This document shows positions 1-43,932 of a stretch of 64,000 nt of DNA, piece after piece (position 1 is the first letter of the stretch; every line of letters starts with the position of its first letter). Position numbers and translations under genes: made by a program. This DNA is from Mesostigma viride (lineage: Eukaryota > Streptophyta > Mesostigmatophyceae > Mesostigmatales > Mesostigmataceae): NCBI GenBank assembly GCA_009746045.1, contig RPFO01000065.1, forward strand, positions 9,236,128 through 9,300,127, given 5' to 3'. The notes under the pieces are model-generated. The model saw only the letters and a list, made by a program, of their open reading frames with translations. It made no database searches and had not been told where the DNA came from.

Positions 1-2870
1 GGTTATCATGGACCATGATACGGTTGTCGTTGTTGTTAGTTACGTGCATTCGTCTTAATGAGAAGCTGGTTATCATGGACCATGATACGGTTGCCGCTGT
101 TGTTAGTTACGCGCATTTGTCTTAATGTGCAGCTGGTTATCATGGACCATGATACGGTTGCCGCTGTTGTTAGTTACGTGCATTCGTCTTAATGTGCAGC
201 TGGTTATCATGGACCATGATACGGTTGCCGTTGTTGTTAGTTACGCGCATTCGTCTTAATGTGCAGCTGCTTATCATGGACCATGATACGGTTGCCGCTG
301 TTGTTAGTTACGCGCATTTGTCTTAATGTGAAGCTGGTTATCATGGACCATGATACGGTTGCCGCTGTTGTTAGTTACGCGCATTTGTCTTAATGTGCAG
401 CTGGTTATCATGGACCATGATACGGTTGCCGCTGTTGTTAGTTACGTGCATTCGTCTTAATGTGCAGCTGGTTATCATGGACCATGATACGGTTGCCGTT
501 GTTGTTAGTTACGCGCATTCGTCTTAATGTGCAGCTGCTTATCATGGACCATGATACGGTTGCCGCTGTTGTTAGTTACGCGCATTTGTCTTAATGTGAA
601 GCTGGTTATCATGGACCATGATACGGTTGCCGCTGTTGTTAGTTACGCGCATTTGTCTTAATGTGCAGCTGGTTATCATGGACCATGATACGGTTGCCGC
701 TGTTGTTAGTTACGTGCATTTGTCTTAATGTGCAGCTGGTTATCATGGACCATGATACGGTTGTCGTTGTTGTTAGTTACGTGCATTCGTCTTAATGTGC
801 AGCTGGTTATCATGGACCATGATACGGTTGTCGTTGTTGTTAGTTACGTGTATTCGTCTTAATGTGCAGCTGGTTATCATGGACCATGATACGGTTGTCG
901 TTGTTGTTAGTTACGCGCATTTGTCTTAATGTGCAGCTGGTTATCATGGACCATGATACGGTTGCCGCTGTTGTTAGTTACGCGCATTTGTCTTAATGTG
1001 AAGCTGGTTATCATGGACCATGATACGGTTGCCGCTGTTGTTAGTTACGTGCATTCGTCTTAATGTGAAGCTGGTTATCATGGACCATGATACGGTTGCC
1101 GCTGTTGTTAGTTACGTGCATTCGTCTTAATGTGAAGCTGGTTATCATGGACCATGATACGGTTGTGGTTGTTGTTAGTTACGTGCATTTGTCTTAATGT
1201 GAAGCTGGTTATCATGGACCATGATACGGTTGCCGTTGTTGTTAGTTACGCGCATTTGTCTTAATGTGAAGCTGGTTATCATGGACCATGATACGGTTGT
1301 GGTTGTTGTTAGTTACGTGCATTCGTCTTAATGTGCAGCTGGTTATCATGGACCATGATACGGTTGCCGCTGTTGTTAGTTACGTGCATTCGTCTTAATG
1401 TGCAGCTGGTTATCATGGACCATGATACGGTTGCCGCTGTTGTTAGTTACGTGCATTCGTCTTAATGAGAAGCTGGTTATCATGGACCATGATACGGTTG
1501 CCGCTGTTGTTAGTTACGTGCATTCGTCTTAATGTGAAGCTGGTTATCATGGACCATGATACGGTTGTGGTTGTTGTTAGTTACGTGCATTTGTCTTAAT
1601 GTGAAGCTGGTTATCATGGACCATGATACGGTTGCCGTTGTTGTTAGTTACGCGCATTTGTCTTAATGTGAAGCTGGTTATCATGGACCATGATACGGTT
1701 GCCGCTGTTGTTAGTTACGTGCATTCGTCTTAATGTGCAGCTGGTTATCATGGACCATGATACGGTTGCCGCTGTTGTTAGTTACGTGCATTCGTCTTAA
1801 TGAGAAGCTGGTTATCATGGACCATGATACGGTTGCCGCTGTTGTTAGTTACGTGCATTCGTCTTAATGTGAAGCTGGTTATCATGGACCATGATACGGT
1901 TGTGGTTGTTGTTAGTTACGTGCATTCGTCTTAATGTGCAGCTGGTTATCATGGACCATGATACGGTTGCCGCTGTTGTTAGTTACGTGCATTCGTCTTA
2001 ATGTGCAGCTGGTTATCATGGACCATGATACGGTTGTGGTTGTTGTTAGTTACGTGCATTCGTCTTAATGTGCAGCTGGTTATCATGGACCATGATACGG
2101 TTGCCGCTGTTGTTAGTTACGTGCATTCGTCTTAATGTGAAGCTGGTTATCATGGACCATGATACGGTTGCCGCTGTTGTTAGTTACGTGCATTCGTCTT
2201 AATGTGAAGCTGGTTATCATGGACCATGATACGGTTGTGGTTGTTGTTAGTTACGTGCATTTGTCTTAATGTGAAGCTGGTTATCATGGACCATGATACG
2301 GTTGCCGTTGTTGTTAGTTACGCGCATTTGTCTTAATGTGAAGCTGGTTATCATGGACCATGATACGGTTGTCGTTGTTGTTAGTTACGTGCATTCGTCT
2401 TAATGTGAAGCTGGTTATCATGGACCATGATACGGTTGCCGCTGTTGTTAGTTACGCGCATTCGTCTTAATGTGCAGCTGGTTATCATGGACCATGATAC
2501 GGTTGCCGCTGTTGTTAGTTACGTGCATTTGTCTTAATGTGCAGCTGGTTATCATGGACCATGATACGGTTGCCGCTGTTGTTAGTTACGTGCATTCGTC
2601 TTAATGTGAGGCTGGTTATCATGGACCATGATACGGTTGCCGCTGTTGTTAGTTACGCGCATTTGTCTTAATGTGAGGCTGGTTATCATGGACCATGATA
2701 CGGTTGCCGCTGTTGTTAGTTACGTGTATTCGTCTTAATGTGAAGCTGCTTATCATGGACCATGATACGGTTGCCGCTGTTGTTAGTTACGTGTATTCGT
2801 CTTAATGAGAAGCTGGTTATCATGGACCATGATACGGTTGTCGTTGTAATTTTATTATTATTACAAGTAG
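1..2870. repeat. 67-bp minisatellite, about 42 copies
   Basis: Head-to-tail units of 67 bp begin with GGTTATCATGGACCATGATA and run from the first base to about 2865. Each unit contains a perfect hyphenated palindrome, ATCATGG-A-CCATGAT. Variants differ mainly at TTGCCGCTG/TTGTCGTTG/TTGTGGTTG, CGTGCATTC/CGCGCATTT and GTGCAG/GTGAAG/GAGAAG, and the same variants recur in blocks, which suggests segmental expansion. The array is cut by the window edge. It probably lies in an upstream intron of the large gene that continues at 4234, but this is inference. Confidence 0.97.
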
Positions 2871-3750
2871 ACCCGGTGGGGGCCAAGCCCCCTGTTATTT
2901 TAGACTCCACTACTATTGGAGACTCCTATTCAAGTCCGGCTGTACAATATCTAAATTCCTGTGCCTGAGCCCGTGGCCCGGTGCCCGTGACCCTGTGCCC
3001 GTGGCCCGTCGCATCGCCCGTGGCCCGGTGCCCGAGGCCCGTTGCCCGTGGCTAGTTGCCGGTGGCTAGTGGCCCGTTGAAATTCCTTCCGTCTCTCCGT
3101 TGCTCATTTTTTTTGCCCGTGGCTAGTTGCCCGTGGCCCGTGGGTACTGGCTAGTTTCCCAGATAACGTAGTGGCCCGTCGCCCGTCGTCCGTCATTACT
3201 TCCGCCCCTTGCTGACATTGTCCATGGCTATTTGCTCGTGGCTAAATGCCCAGGGCTAGTTGCCCGTTGCTAGTTGCCCGTTGGCCCGTCGCCCGCCGCC
3301 CGTCGGCGCTGAATTTCCTTCCGTCCCTTGCTGATATTGCCCGTGGATAGTTGGCCATGGCTAGTTGCTCGTCGCCCGTCCGGCCTGTCACCGCTGAAAA
3401 ATCCTTCCATCCCTTGCTCCTAGAAGTAACGTGCTCTTTCACTGCGCTCCTGAGAGGAGGCTGCTGAAGCGGTTGCGCGCCTAAGGGTGCACCTGGCGCT
3501 TTGCGCGTAGCGTATCTTTGATTCCTCCCTTGATCTCCGGAGATACCGGTGTAAGCCCGAATGGCTGATTTTTGTACCACGATTCGCTACCTAGTTATCG
3601 CGAATACGTCCCCTAATGAGGCGACAAACGGTCACCAAGTTCGCTTTATATAGGTGTTAGGATTGTCATTATTTTTGCTCTTAATTATTGTATATCGCTA
3701 GTCACTACGTCCCGTCGAAGCCGCGCATCCCCCTCTTTGTCCACAGTATG
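2871..3750. other. non-coding, partly degenerate CCCGTGGC/TAGTTG-rich repeat
   Basis: From about 2965 to 3400 the sequence is a shuffled low-order repeat of CCCGTGGC, CCCGTCGC and GGCTAGTTG words. After that it becomes ordinary unique-looking sequence to about 3750. I see no convincing coding segment. It probably belongs to the intron before the exon at 4234. Confidence 0.55.
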
Positions 3751-3754
3751 CTTA

Positions 3755-4233
3755 AATGCCGCTAGCGCTGGTCTCCGTGGACGACAATTTTTCCGTTAAG
3801 AATCAATTCACACCATACCCCACACATAACACTCACGATGTTTTGAATGCATGTGTGCACAATGTCTTGAATGCCAGCGCTTGTCGCCGTGGACCACACA
3901 TACGCATGCTCGTGGATTCATGCTCTTCACGGCCTCCCATTGGTTGGTTGGTTGGTTGGTTGTCCTCTACATTTGCCGCCACAGCTGGTCACAGTGGACC
4001 ACGCCCCTTCAATAATAGCGCTAGTCACGACATGGTTGTCCACAGTCATCACTATATGTCACCGCAGCTGGTCGCTGTGGACCACTCTACTTCAGTAATG
4101 CTAGTCAGCCCCCCCCATGGTTGCCTCCGCAGTGCTTGCCACCGCATCCCGTAACTGTGGACGCTTGTTATCCCACGAAAGTACTGCTAGTTACACCCAA
4201 CCCCCTTCGTTCTATGAACACTTGCCACCGCAG

Positions 4234-4260
<27 letters not shown>
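3755..4260 (+). repeat. array of decayed copies of the exon 1 splice acceptor
   Basis: Six related blocks, about 75-110 bp apart, read like 'GCCrCmGCrsykGTCnCnGTGGACnAC'. They are near 3760, 3875, 3975, 4060, 4130 and the last at 4222-4247. The last block is the one followed by the coding exon (CCGCAG then GTCGTCACCGTGGAC). The upstream ones keep the 'CAG, GTC, GTGGAC' core but run into unrelated sequence. They look like tandem duplications of the intron-exon junction that have decayed. Confidence 0.7.
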
Positions 4261-35986
<31,726 letters not shown>

Positions 35987-37415
35987 GGCTTCTCACTTTA
36001 CCTTGAATGGCATACTGTGTGTACGTGGAAACGATAAGCAACGTCGTTATGATATACCTGGAGGTTGTCTGTTTGATACACACTGTCCCAGTTTGTAGTT
36101 GATCGACGTAGTGCAACCTGGGGCCAGCAACAACAATCAGGGATTCATTCACTTTGATATTTATATACCAATAATGTCGATACTGTTTGTACAGAAATGT
36201 GCAGGTCCATGGGCTCGTGCCGATGATCCACAAAGAACTCTGCAGGCAGCTAGATGTTAGCCACGTGCAACGTACCACGAAGTCTGTGCATGGGGAAGGA
36301 TCGTGTGTGACAAAGCATGCATGGTAAACAAAGCGAGTTACATGATGGGCCGGGCAAATTAAAGGCTACGTGCAAATGCATCAAGTAATGGGCCGGGCCC
36401 AGCTGGTACCCTGCTATTCTAATGTTAGACTGGCAGACCGCGTTTTGGCCATGTAACTGTACATACCACTAGATAGACTGTAATTCTACACTGCATGACC
36501 AGGAATTAATTGGTTAAATGCGCCCCCGTCCGGGAGTCACAGAGCACAATAATACAGTGCTGTTCATCCCTGGTTGCTACACAACAAGGAGGGCAGAGAG
36601 ACCCATCCATCCGATCTCGTCGCCAAGAAGGCAGGCGACAGGTTCACGACCATCCATCCTGCACGTTACTCATGGAGAATTTTACTCTGAAGCCCACGTG
36701 ATGCAGCTCACGCATATCATCGCACAAGATCACAGCTCACAAGATTGCACCAACAACCAATCGGGAATCAAGTTGCAGCCTGGGCTTTATTCACCTTGGA
36801 TAAGTTGTATGGATGAACTTCTTTACATTCCCACAACTAGCCTGCTCCGATAACGGTGGCCAACGATAGCAGTGCGGCCCACATAAACTATCCAATAAAT
36901 ACAATGTCCTTATAACAATGTGATGGTGCCTGACCAGGTTGAGGTGCGTGAAAGCTCGTACCCCAGTGCAGCCATGAGTCCATGCTTCCTGCACCCTTTG
37001 ACACAGGAGACACCTTTACAGCATCCGCTTTGTGTCACCTTACTTCTTGCTGTATTGCACCCACAGTTGGGCCTGAAGCATGATGCAGAGAGAGTCCTCT
37101 GTGGCCAAGTCCCTGCCCATGCCTACAAACAGGACACACCCAGCACAGGCTTGGCGACGTGAGGATCCCGTACTTGTCTTATTTAGTATCCCAATCGAGG
37201 CTTGGCAACGTGAGAATCCGTGCTTGTTTTATAGTATCCCAATTGGAGCCCGCCGCTATACCTATAGAATAGTTGTGTCACCTGTGTACATGCCTGGTAA
37301 GCTAGCCATTGCTATCAGCTCGCCGTAAACCATCGCAGGTGCCTAGCCACCGCGCCAAGCTGCTTGCACCCCCAAGATGAACACATCCATTCATAGCTCG
37401 CCAAAATGTCTATTC
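35987..37415. other. intergenic region
   Basis: This covers the 3' flank of the DDB1/CPSF-A-like gene and the 3' flank of the convergent ankyrin gene. A short segment at about 36505-36550 (AATTAATTGGTTAAATGCGC, CCGTCCGGGAGTCACAGAGC) looks like a decayed LINE 3' end of the family seen at 42061. Nothing else is recognised. Confidence 0.5.
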
Positions 37416-38492
37416 TTAGACATCGCTCGCCATCAGCCGCTGCAGGTGTGCCGCCACCGCCTCGTGCCCCGCTTCCCGCGCCAGGTCTAGCGGCGTCTCG
37501 TCCCGAATCGTCCTCGCGCTCATCGCTGCCACCTTGTCCTCCACTTGATCTAGAAGCAAGTTGACCAGTTGCAGGTGTCCGAGCCCGGCCGCCAGGTGGA
37601 GCGGCATGACGCCCTCCTCTGTCACGCAGTTGATGTTTGCGGCGACAGAGGTCGTAGTACGGCCTCCCCGGGTGGGTGGCGCCAGCAGAACCTTGACCAT
37701 CTCCACGTGGCCTTGCGAGGTAGCGATGTGGAGGGGCGAGAAACTAGATACGTCAGCGTTGACATCGCAGCCAGCGGTGATCAGGGACGCGGCCACGCGC
37801 ACGTGGCCCCCTTGTGCGGCCAGGTGGAGCGCGTTGCACCCGTCGTCCGCCCGGGCGTCCAGGTCGGCGTTGGCGCAGCGCACGAGGAGGTCCACGACGT
37901 CGGCTTTATTGAACGCCGCCGCGAGGTGCAGCGCGGTCAGTCCGTCCTCCGATACGGCATTCACGTCTACTCCACCCGCTAGTAAGAGCTTAACCACCTC
38001 GGTTAGGCCTTCCTGCGCCGCCAAGTGCAGGGCGGTCAAGCCGGCTTCCTCGAAAAAGGCCGCGATGTCAAGGCCCGTTTCCGTCAGGTGCGCAATTATG
38101 TCCGGCTGAGCATTCCCACCGGACGCCACCATGTCGGCGTTTACCTTGTGCAACACTTGGATGACATGGCGCCACTCCTTTTCCCCAAAGCGCACTTCCG
38201 CCACCTGCTCCTCAGCCGAGGCCGCAATAAACAGCGGCCTTCCGTGCGACTGTCTAGGATGAGTTTTATTACTGTATCCACTCAATTTGTGCGCGTAGGA
38301 ACGAGGTAAGCAACCGTTGAAGAAACCGCGGCTGCACAATGAATTGCGAGATGTTTTAGCATTGCAGCTCGCTGCAGGATTGTGAATGGCAATCTTGTGC
38401 GCTGAATTCCGAGCCTGCTTGCTCCATGCTCCCGCGTGCGCACCAGCAGCCGCAACTGCAAGCGAGACTGACATGGCAGGCAAATTGCACAC
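37416..38492 (-). CDS. ankyrin-repeat protein
   Basis: A 358-residue intronless ORF. From about residue 145 it contains five to six ankyrin repeats with the usual signature (GLTALHLAAQEGLTEVVKLL, GLTALHLAAAFNKADVVDLL, NALHLAAQGGHVRVAASLI, SPLHIATSQGHVEMVKVLL, MPLHLAAGLGHLQLVNLLL, then ETPLDLAREAGH). Ankyrin repeats mediate protein-protein contacts, and no catalytic domain is visible. The first 70 residues are rich in Ala, Ser, Arg and Lys, with hardly any acidic residues, which would fit an organelle transit peptide; this is inference only. The DVNAVSEDG and DVNADVSS spacers are typical. The partner and process cannot be deduced from context; the neighbour to the left is convergent. The first methionine is at 38492. 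Confidence 0.8.
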   Translation of the reverse strand: MCNLPAMSVSLAVAAAGAHAGAWSKQARNSAHKIAIHNPAASCNAKTSRNSLCSRGFFNGCLPRSYAHKLSGYSNKTHPRQSHGRPLFIAASAEEQVAEVRFGEKEWRHVIQVLHKVNADMVASGGNAQPDIIAHLTETGLDIAAFFEEAGLTALHLAAQEGLTEVVKLLLAGGVDVNAVSEDGLTALHLAAAFNKADVVDLLVRCANADLDARADDGCNALHLAAQGGHVRVAASLITAGCDVNADVSSFSPLHIATSQGHVEMVKVLLAPPTRGGRTTTSVAANINCVTEEGVMPLHLAAGLGHLQLVNLLLDQVEDKVAAMSARTIRDETPLDLAREAGHEAVAAHLQRLMASDV

Positions 38493-38788
38493 TTGTGGGC
38501 CTCCTGCAATGTTAGAACTCTTAAATTATCAAGGCAGAGCTGAAAATATTCTGCCTTATTGCTGCCGCAAATTTACACGTATCACGTGGTTTTGAGGGCT
38601 GAGGATTGACAAACATGGAAGTGACGGAACATGCAGGAGGAACCCTGGAAGTTAATTAGTACTACTGGGCTCATCAGGGGCTGAGAGAGAAACAGCTCTA
38701 CAGTACAGTAAGGCGGGACCAGCCGTTGTATGACTTGTATCCACTACAAATTAGGCGGGTTCACCGGCGTGGGAATACATAAACTCAA

Positions 38789-38813
38789 CTCAACTCAACT
38801 CAACTGTGTGGCT
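38789..38813. repeat. (AACTC)5 microsatellite
   Basis: Five AACTC units upstream of the ankyrin gene. Confidence 0.8.
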
Positions 38814-38957
38814 GTCGGTGCCTGGGTCAAGCTGGGTCATTATACGGTAGTTGGCGAGATGCCGTACCGTCGTTTGCCGAGGGCCGTACTGCCGTCCATT
38901 TCACATCTACAGAATTCGTGGCAGGGTTTTTCTCCCCTAGACACCATTAAAACGGTA

Positions 38958-39171
38958 CAGTCATTCACGCCTCAAGTTGGGATCGAGGTTTTTGAGGCGT
39001 GAACCCAACTTAAGGCGTGAATTACTGTACTAAATTCTACTAATTTTAACTAAAGATAATATAATCATACTATTATAAACTACTTTGAAATTAGAATGCA
39101 GAAATCCTATTCGACCCAACTTAAGGCGTGAACACAAATTAAGCCAACCCAACTTAAGGCGTGAATGACTG
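38958..39171. mobile_element. Tc1/mariner-type MITE, 214 bp
   Basis: Terminal inverted repeats CAGTCATTCACGCCTCAAGT and its near complement ACTTAAGGCGTGAATGACTG are flanked by TA on both sides (38956-38957, 39172-39173). This is the target duplication of Tc1/mariner elements. The motif AACTTAAGGCGTGAA also occurs twice internally. The first 75 bp alone (38956-39030) fold into a hairpin ending in TA, as if a smaller unit were nested or duplicated. No coding capacity. Confidence 0.75.
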
Positions 39172-39551
39172 TACCATGTTCGTCTGCATCGCAGACGAAA
39201 CGAAAATATTATGGAGAAGCGGGCTCTGCTTATCTACTGTAGTTTCTGTTGTCGAGCCTGGACTTCATCATCGTTTGAACTGATTTGGCATAAAATTTGT
39301 CGCAAAGCCACATAGTTTTCGTCAACACGAGATTCTAAGCAGGTTCTCCGTGGTGCTAAGACTGCTCGCTTGTTTTTCCGGAACAGCCTGCGTGCATGGC
39401 GGGACTCAATGCGTTTGCTAACGACGGAAGGTTTGTTGTATTGTGAATTGCTCATTTCCCTTTTTCATGTGGTATTCTGCACTTCGAACATTTTTAAAGG
39501 TGTGCTGATTGTATTTGTCCTCTAATGCCGCTGATAATGTTGGCCAACCAG

Positions 39552-41219
39552 TTTTTTGGAGCAGTTTCTGCAAGGGGCACTACCAGAGGTCAGACCAGGA
39601 AATCCCGAGTCTGCTGCAGAACAGCCTGTAAAACAAGTCAGTACGTGGTCTACTGGTGAGCTGGAAGCTGCGAAAGACGAAGCGGCTTCTAGAGATGATG
39701 AGGCGGTCGACGGCGTCGATAACGGCTCTGCTGGACGCGAGGAAATTGCAGCGGGTTCGTCTCCTAAGCAACCAAGCAAGGTTTCTTCCAAAGAAGAAGA
39801 GAAAACCGCGGCTCCGCCACCGCAAACTGGAGGGACTCAGCCGAAGGCTGCCGTGAAAGTATCTGCAAACAAGTATGTCGTGCTTGCTTAATATTTTTCG
39901 CTTTGTTTCTTTGACTAAGTGTGAGTTAAGCATGATGCCAGCGTCTTTTTCAACCCAGCGTCTTTGGATTCTGGGCGGCGTCCTCAAGCAGCATAACATG
40001 TCTGCGTGGCTATGGTATCTGGTCCCCTGAGATGGGGAGAATACAAGAGAGGGAGGGCTTCACTGGGAGTTGAGGTGGGAACCATCAACCACCTCTCTAC
40101 CAGGGTCAATCATGGGCAATAGCATGGGGTGGCTGACAGTTCTCATGGTGCGATGGTAGGTTTCATTTGTATGTTTCTCCTTGGTATATCCCATAGGAGC
40201 CCTTTTGGGTACTTTTGTGTTGGCCATTTCCCAAGGTAGGCAGTTTCGATGCTTGCTCAACTGCTTAAAAGGTAATGAGGTTGTTTTTGGTGGCGCCTGC
40301 CTCCGATTTGTCGGCGGCAACAGAAGACTCTGGAGCTCCATGGGCTATTCCTGGCAGTTATTGGTTAGGTGGCACATGCCTGGCTTTGTAGTTCGCAATG
40401 TTTTTCACGTTGGGTTATGGGTTTTTATGTCTAGGCGTTAGACGTCAGCACCAAGGAGAAACATACCATTAGTATAATTAATCAAGCTCACAGAACTCGT
40501 ATGCCTTCAGTATTACTGCCACCAAGGGCGTTAATTTGCATGCTAGCTCGTTAACATATTAATGGGTTCATGCCGGCAACAGTTAGCTGTTTTTAAGACT
40601 AAATATTACTGTCCCCACCGGCTTTACCTACTAGGACCCCTCCCCCCCCCCCCCCCTCCCCCTGGAATATCCTTTGAGAGGTGTTTCACTGTATGCGGGA
40701 TTCGCGTATCTGGATCTCAGATGGGCATGACCAAGTGCTCACATGACGCAGCCTACGTGTAGGTCAAATTAATGACCAAATGCAAGGTTCTATCACCGAT
40801 TCTCGTAAGGTTAGCGTGATTGGGGTGCGATGCTGTCTATACCACTGTGATTTTGTTAAGTGAGACAACTATGTGCGTGGGAGATGTGATTCACGTGTGT
40901 CATTAGATTCCAAGTCGTGACGCTGAACTTGACTAACTTACTTGCTCACTTAAAAAAGTTGGACTAATAGTGCATGCCGTGCCCTCTTGCTATCTCCAAT
41001 GGTCCATGCGCCCCTAACTGATCTCTCTCCTTGCACAGACCGTTGATCATCCGACCGAGGCTGCCAGGGGGTAGTGGCGGCGGTCCCAGCAGCAAGAAGG
41101 CGCGAAAGGAGTCGGAGGAGGCCAACAGCTTGTCGGCCACCTACTTGGACGAGATGCGGAAATATGCCGCCACATCGTGTAGTTCAGGGATCGATCATGC
41201 ACGGCCGCTGCTTAAGTGA
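39552..41219 (+). CDS. small two-exon gene of unknown function (5' end unresolved)
   Basis: Exon A runs to 39872 with donor AA|GTATGT. Exon B runs 41039-41219, after TTGCACAG|ACCG. The phases join (AA+A gives Lys) to read ...VKVSANKPLIIRPRLPGG..., ending LDEMRKYAATS...HARPLLK and a stop. The frame of exon A is open back to a stop at 39535-39537 without an ATG, so an upstream exon or a CAG acceptor near 39551 is likely. The product is hydrophilic: an acidic, Glu/Ser/Lys-rich N-terminal part, a basic SSKKARKESEE stretch that could be a nuclear signal, and no known domain. I do not recognise the family. The exon model rests only on open frame plus good splice sites. Confidence 0.45.
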
Positions 41220-42060
41220 CTTTGGTTTTGTAGTGTGTATTTATTGTTTATTGGCGTAACAATATTCCCTCCAAACTTGACCCCCAAGCTATGGGCCGGT
41301 CATCCTTGCGATCAGCGTTCTACCGTTGATATATATTATTTCAACGTTTAAAATTGATGTATTTCAGACTACCACGCTCCACTTACCATGGGGCGGCCTG
41401 CGCGGGGAAGCTCATTTTGTAACTTCCTGATCTTTCTATGTTAGTTTGTTGGCCGGATTTGCCTGGGGTAGCTGTGCGAAACAATGGGTAAAGAAAGGCT
41501 AGCACCGACTTATGTGCAAAGCCTTGCTCACTAGGCATCAAGAAATTAATCAAGAGAAAAGATATAAGTTAATCCTGGTTGTCTCCTTGATAAGTTACTG
41601 CTTCGTAAAATTAGCATGGCAAATTTGAAATTTTACGCCTGTGTTGGCTCTTTTTTCTTGTCATGAATTCGCTAACGGGTGAATTCGCTACGGGGTGACA
41701 GTCCCGGCCCGAATTTTTTGGCGCCAAAAAAACTCGTGGTACCCATCCGTATTGTGAAAAAGTGGTGCATGGTGCGCGCACCCCTACCTCGGGAGCTGGC
41801 CATTGCGACGTGCCGTCAGGCAAAACTAGACAAAGATAGCATGCTAATCTTGCACAGAAAGTGCGTGAATCGACAATGAGTTTATGACATTATTTCATCA
41901 CGGACTTTGTGGGCTTACTGCCGTGCGAGGCAAAACGAATTTCTTTTTCTGCGGCCCACGTACAAGGGTCGGTCAAATTCGTACATACCAAGTCCTTCCA
42001 CGGCGTTGGATCGCCATGCGTCCAGGCATAGTTGTCTCCTTGATAGTTGTCTCACTTAAT

Positions 42061-42275
42061 TAATTAATTAATTAATTAATTAGACTCGTGCTCCCGTTGC
42101 CCGGAGTCACGGAGCATTAACCCCGATGAATGGATGGATGGGTGCAAACGGTCCTACCGGCCTAATCTTTCTACAGCAGCTACCTACGACATCTATCTAA
42201 CAGCATTCTAACTACAACATCTATCTAGACAGCCTCACGCTGCCCTAGGGGAGCTGTCTGGCGTGCCTCCCGCGC
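42061..42275 (-). mobile_element. 5'-truncated LINE 3' end
   Basis: A 215-bp fragment matches the LINE 3' region at 56957-57175, with an (AATT)n tail at its left end. It is flanked by the 11-bp duplication TCTCACTTAAT (42050-42060, 42276-42286). This is a dead-on-arrival insertion. Confidence 0.8.
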
Positions 42276-43932
42276 TCTCACTTAATGAGTGTTGTTTCAT
42301 GGATAATGGTCATTCAGTTAAGTACTTGCGTGTCATGCGCATGGGCCGGCATGCCACGGAGTAAAATTGATAATGGTTGTTTCTCAGTCATTGATAATCA
42401 TCCTAGCGTCATCGTCGAAAAAAAAAATTACACTAAGTGAAATGCTCATGGCTCGGCGGCCGGCGGCAGCGCACCCCGGTGGAGCACACGGGGGACGGCA
42501 CGGCGCCGGTCAGCCTTGACCGCTGGTTGGCCCACAATGTTTCCTTTACCGGTGGGGCTCGCGCCCCCCCCCCCGCCGCTTCACCCCGAGACGGCCGCCC
42601 GCCTCGGGGTCGCCGGACCCCCGCCGCCGCCAGCGCCCCCCTCCTCGGCCGCGGACTACCAAGTCCCCGCCTTGCAGGAGGGCTGCCTTGCCACTGACGA
42701 CGTCGTCCACCCCTTCAATTTGAAGGAATTGGACGGCGCCCTTGCTCGCCTGCGGTACGATGCGGCGGTCGGTGCCGACCACCTTTCTGCTGAGCTGCAT
42801 GCTGAAGACCCCTGATCCGGCGGTTAGGGATCTTCTGCTGGCGTTCTGCAACCGTGTCCTGCTCTCTGACGAGCCTCCGCCTGCTGAGTGGCAGACGGCC
42901 ATCCGCGTCATGCTGTACAAGAAGGGCTCTGCTGCTGACGCCGGTAACTACCGGGGTGTCTGCCTCCAGAGCGCCGCGCTAAAGGTCTTCATGCGCATGA
43001 TGCTGCACAGGCTCCGCGCCGCGCTGGACCCACACCTGGGTGAGTCTCAGATGGGTTTCCGTCGTGGTCGTAACACTGTCATGGCTGTGTTTGTCGCGCG
43101 CCGGTTGATGGAGGAGGTGCGTCGCCTTCCCCTGACAGTTTGCCGCTGGTCTTCATTTTTGTTGACTATATCAAGGCATTTGACACGGTTCTCTGGGAGG
43201 CTCTTTGGGCCATCCTAGCTCTGGATCGGGTACCACCAGCGTTTATTGCTGCCATTCGTCGACTGTATGAGGGCTCACAGGCAGTAGTGCGGACTGCGGA
43301 AGGCACCACCCCACCATTCCCCCTTCACCACGGGGTGTGGCAAGGTTGTGTCCTGTCCCCATACCTGCTCATTATTGTTGTGGATCACGTCATGCGCCGA
43401 GCACGTGCGCGCTTTACTGCTCTTAAGGGGTTCGAGCCAGGCTTGGACATCCTTAACGAGAAAGAGCACGGCGGGGTTAGACCTGGTTACCGCCTTTCCG
43501 ACCTGATTTATGCGGATGACACCACCCTCATCGAGAGCCCCGAGCACATTCAGACCTGGCTGGAGTGTCTGGGCCTGGAGGCGCGGGCGGTGGGGTTGGA
43601 GATTAGTGTCAAAACTGAGGCGATGGTGATTGGGGCCTCCAGTACACCACCGCTGCCGCGCCTGCTCGACGGGACGGAGGTCCCGTTCCGCGATCGCTTC
43701 AAGCTGTTGGGGAGTTGGCTTCCTGACACTGCCGACGATGTGGACACCCGCATCGGCCTGGCCTGGGCCAGGCTCCGTTCGCTCAAAACCTACTGGTGCT
43801 CGAAGGGCCTGGGCGAGCACCGCAAGCGCATGCTCTTCAAGGTCCTCGTCCTCACGGTGCTCACGTATGGCGCCGAGGCGTGGACAATCCCACCCAAACT
43901 GGCAGCTAGGCTAGACGGCACGGTTAAGAGGA

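Noticed and set aside
39234-39455. 73-residue minus-strand open frame (MSNSQYNKPSVV...)
   Set aside because: Short, no domain and no context support. It could be real but cannot be told from chance.
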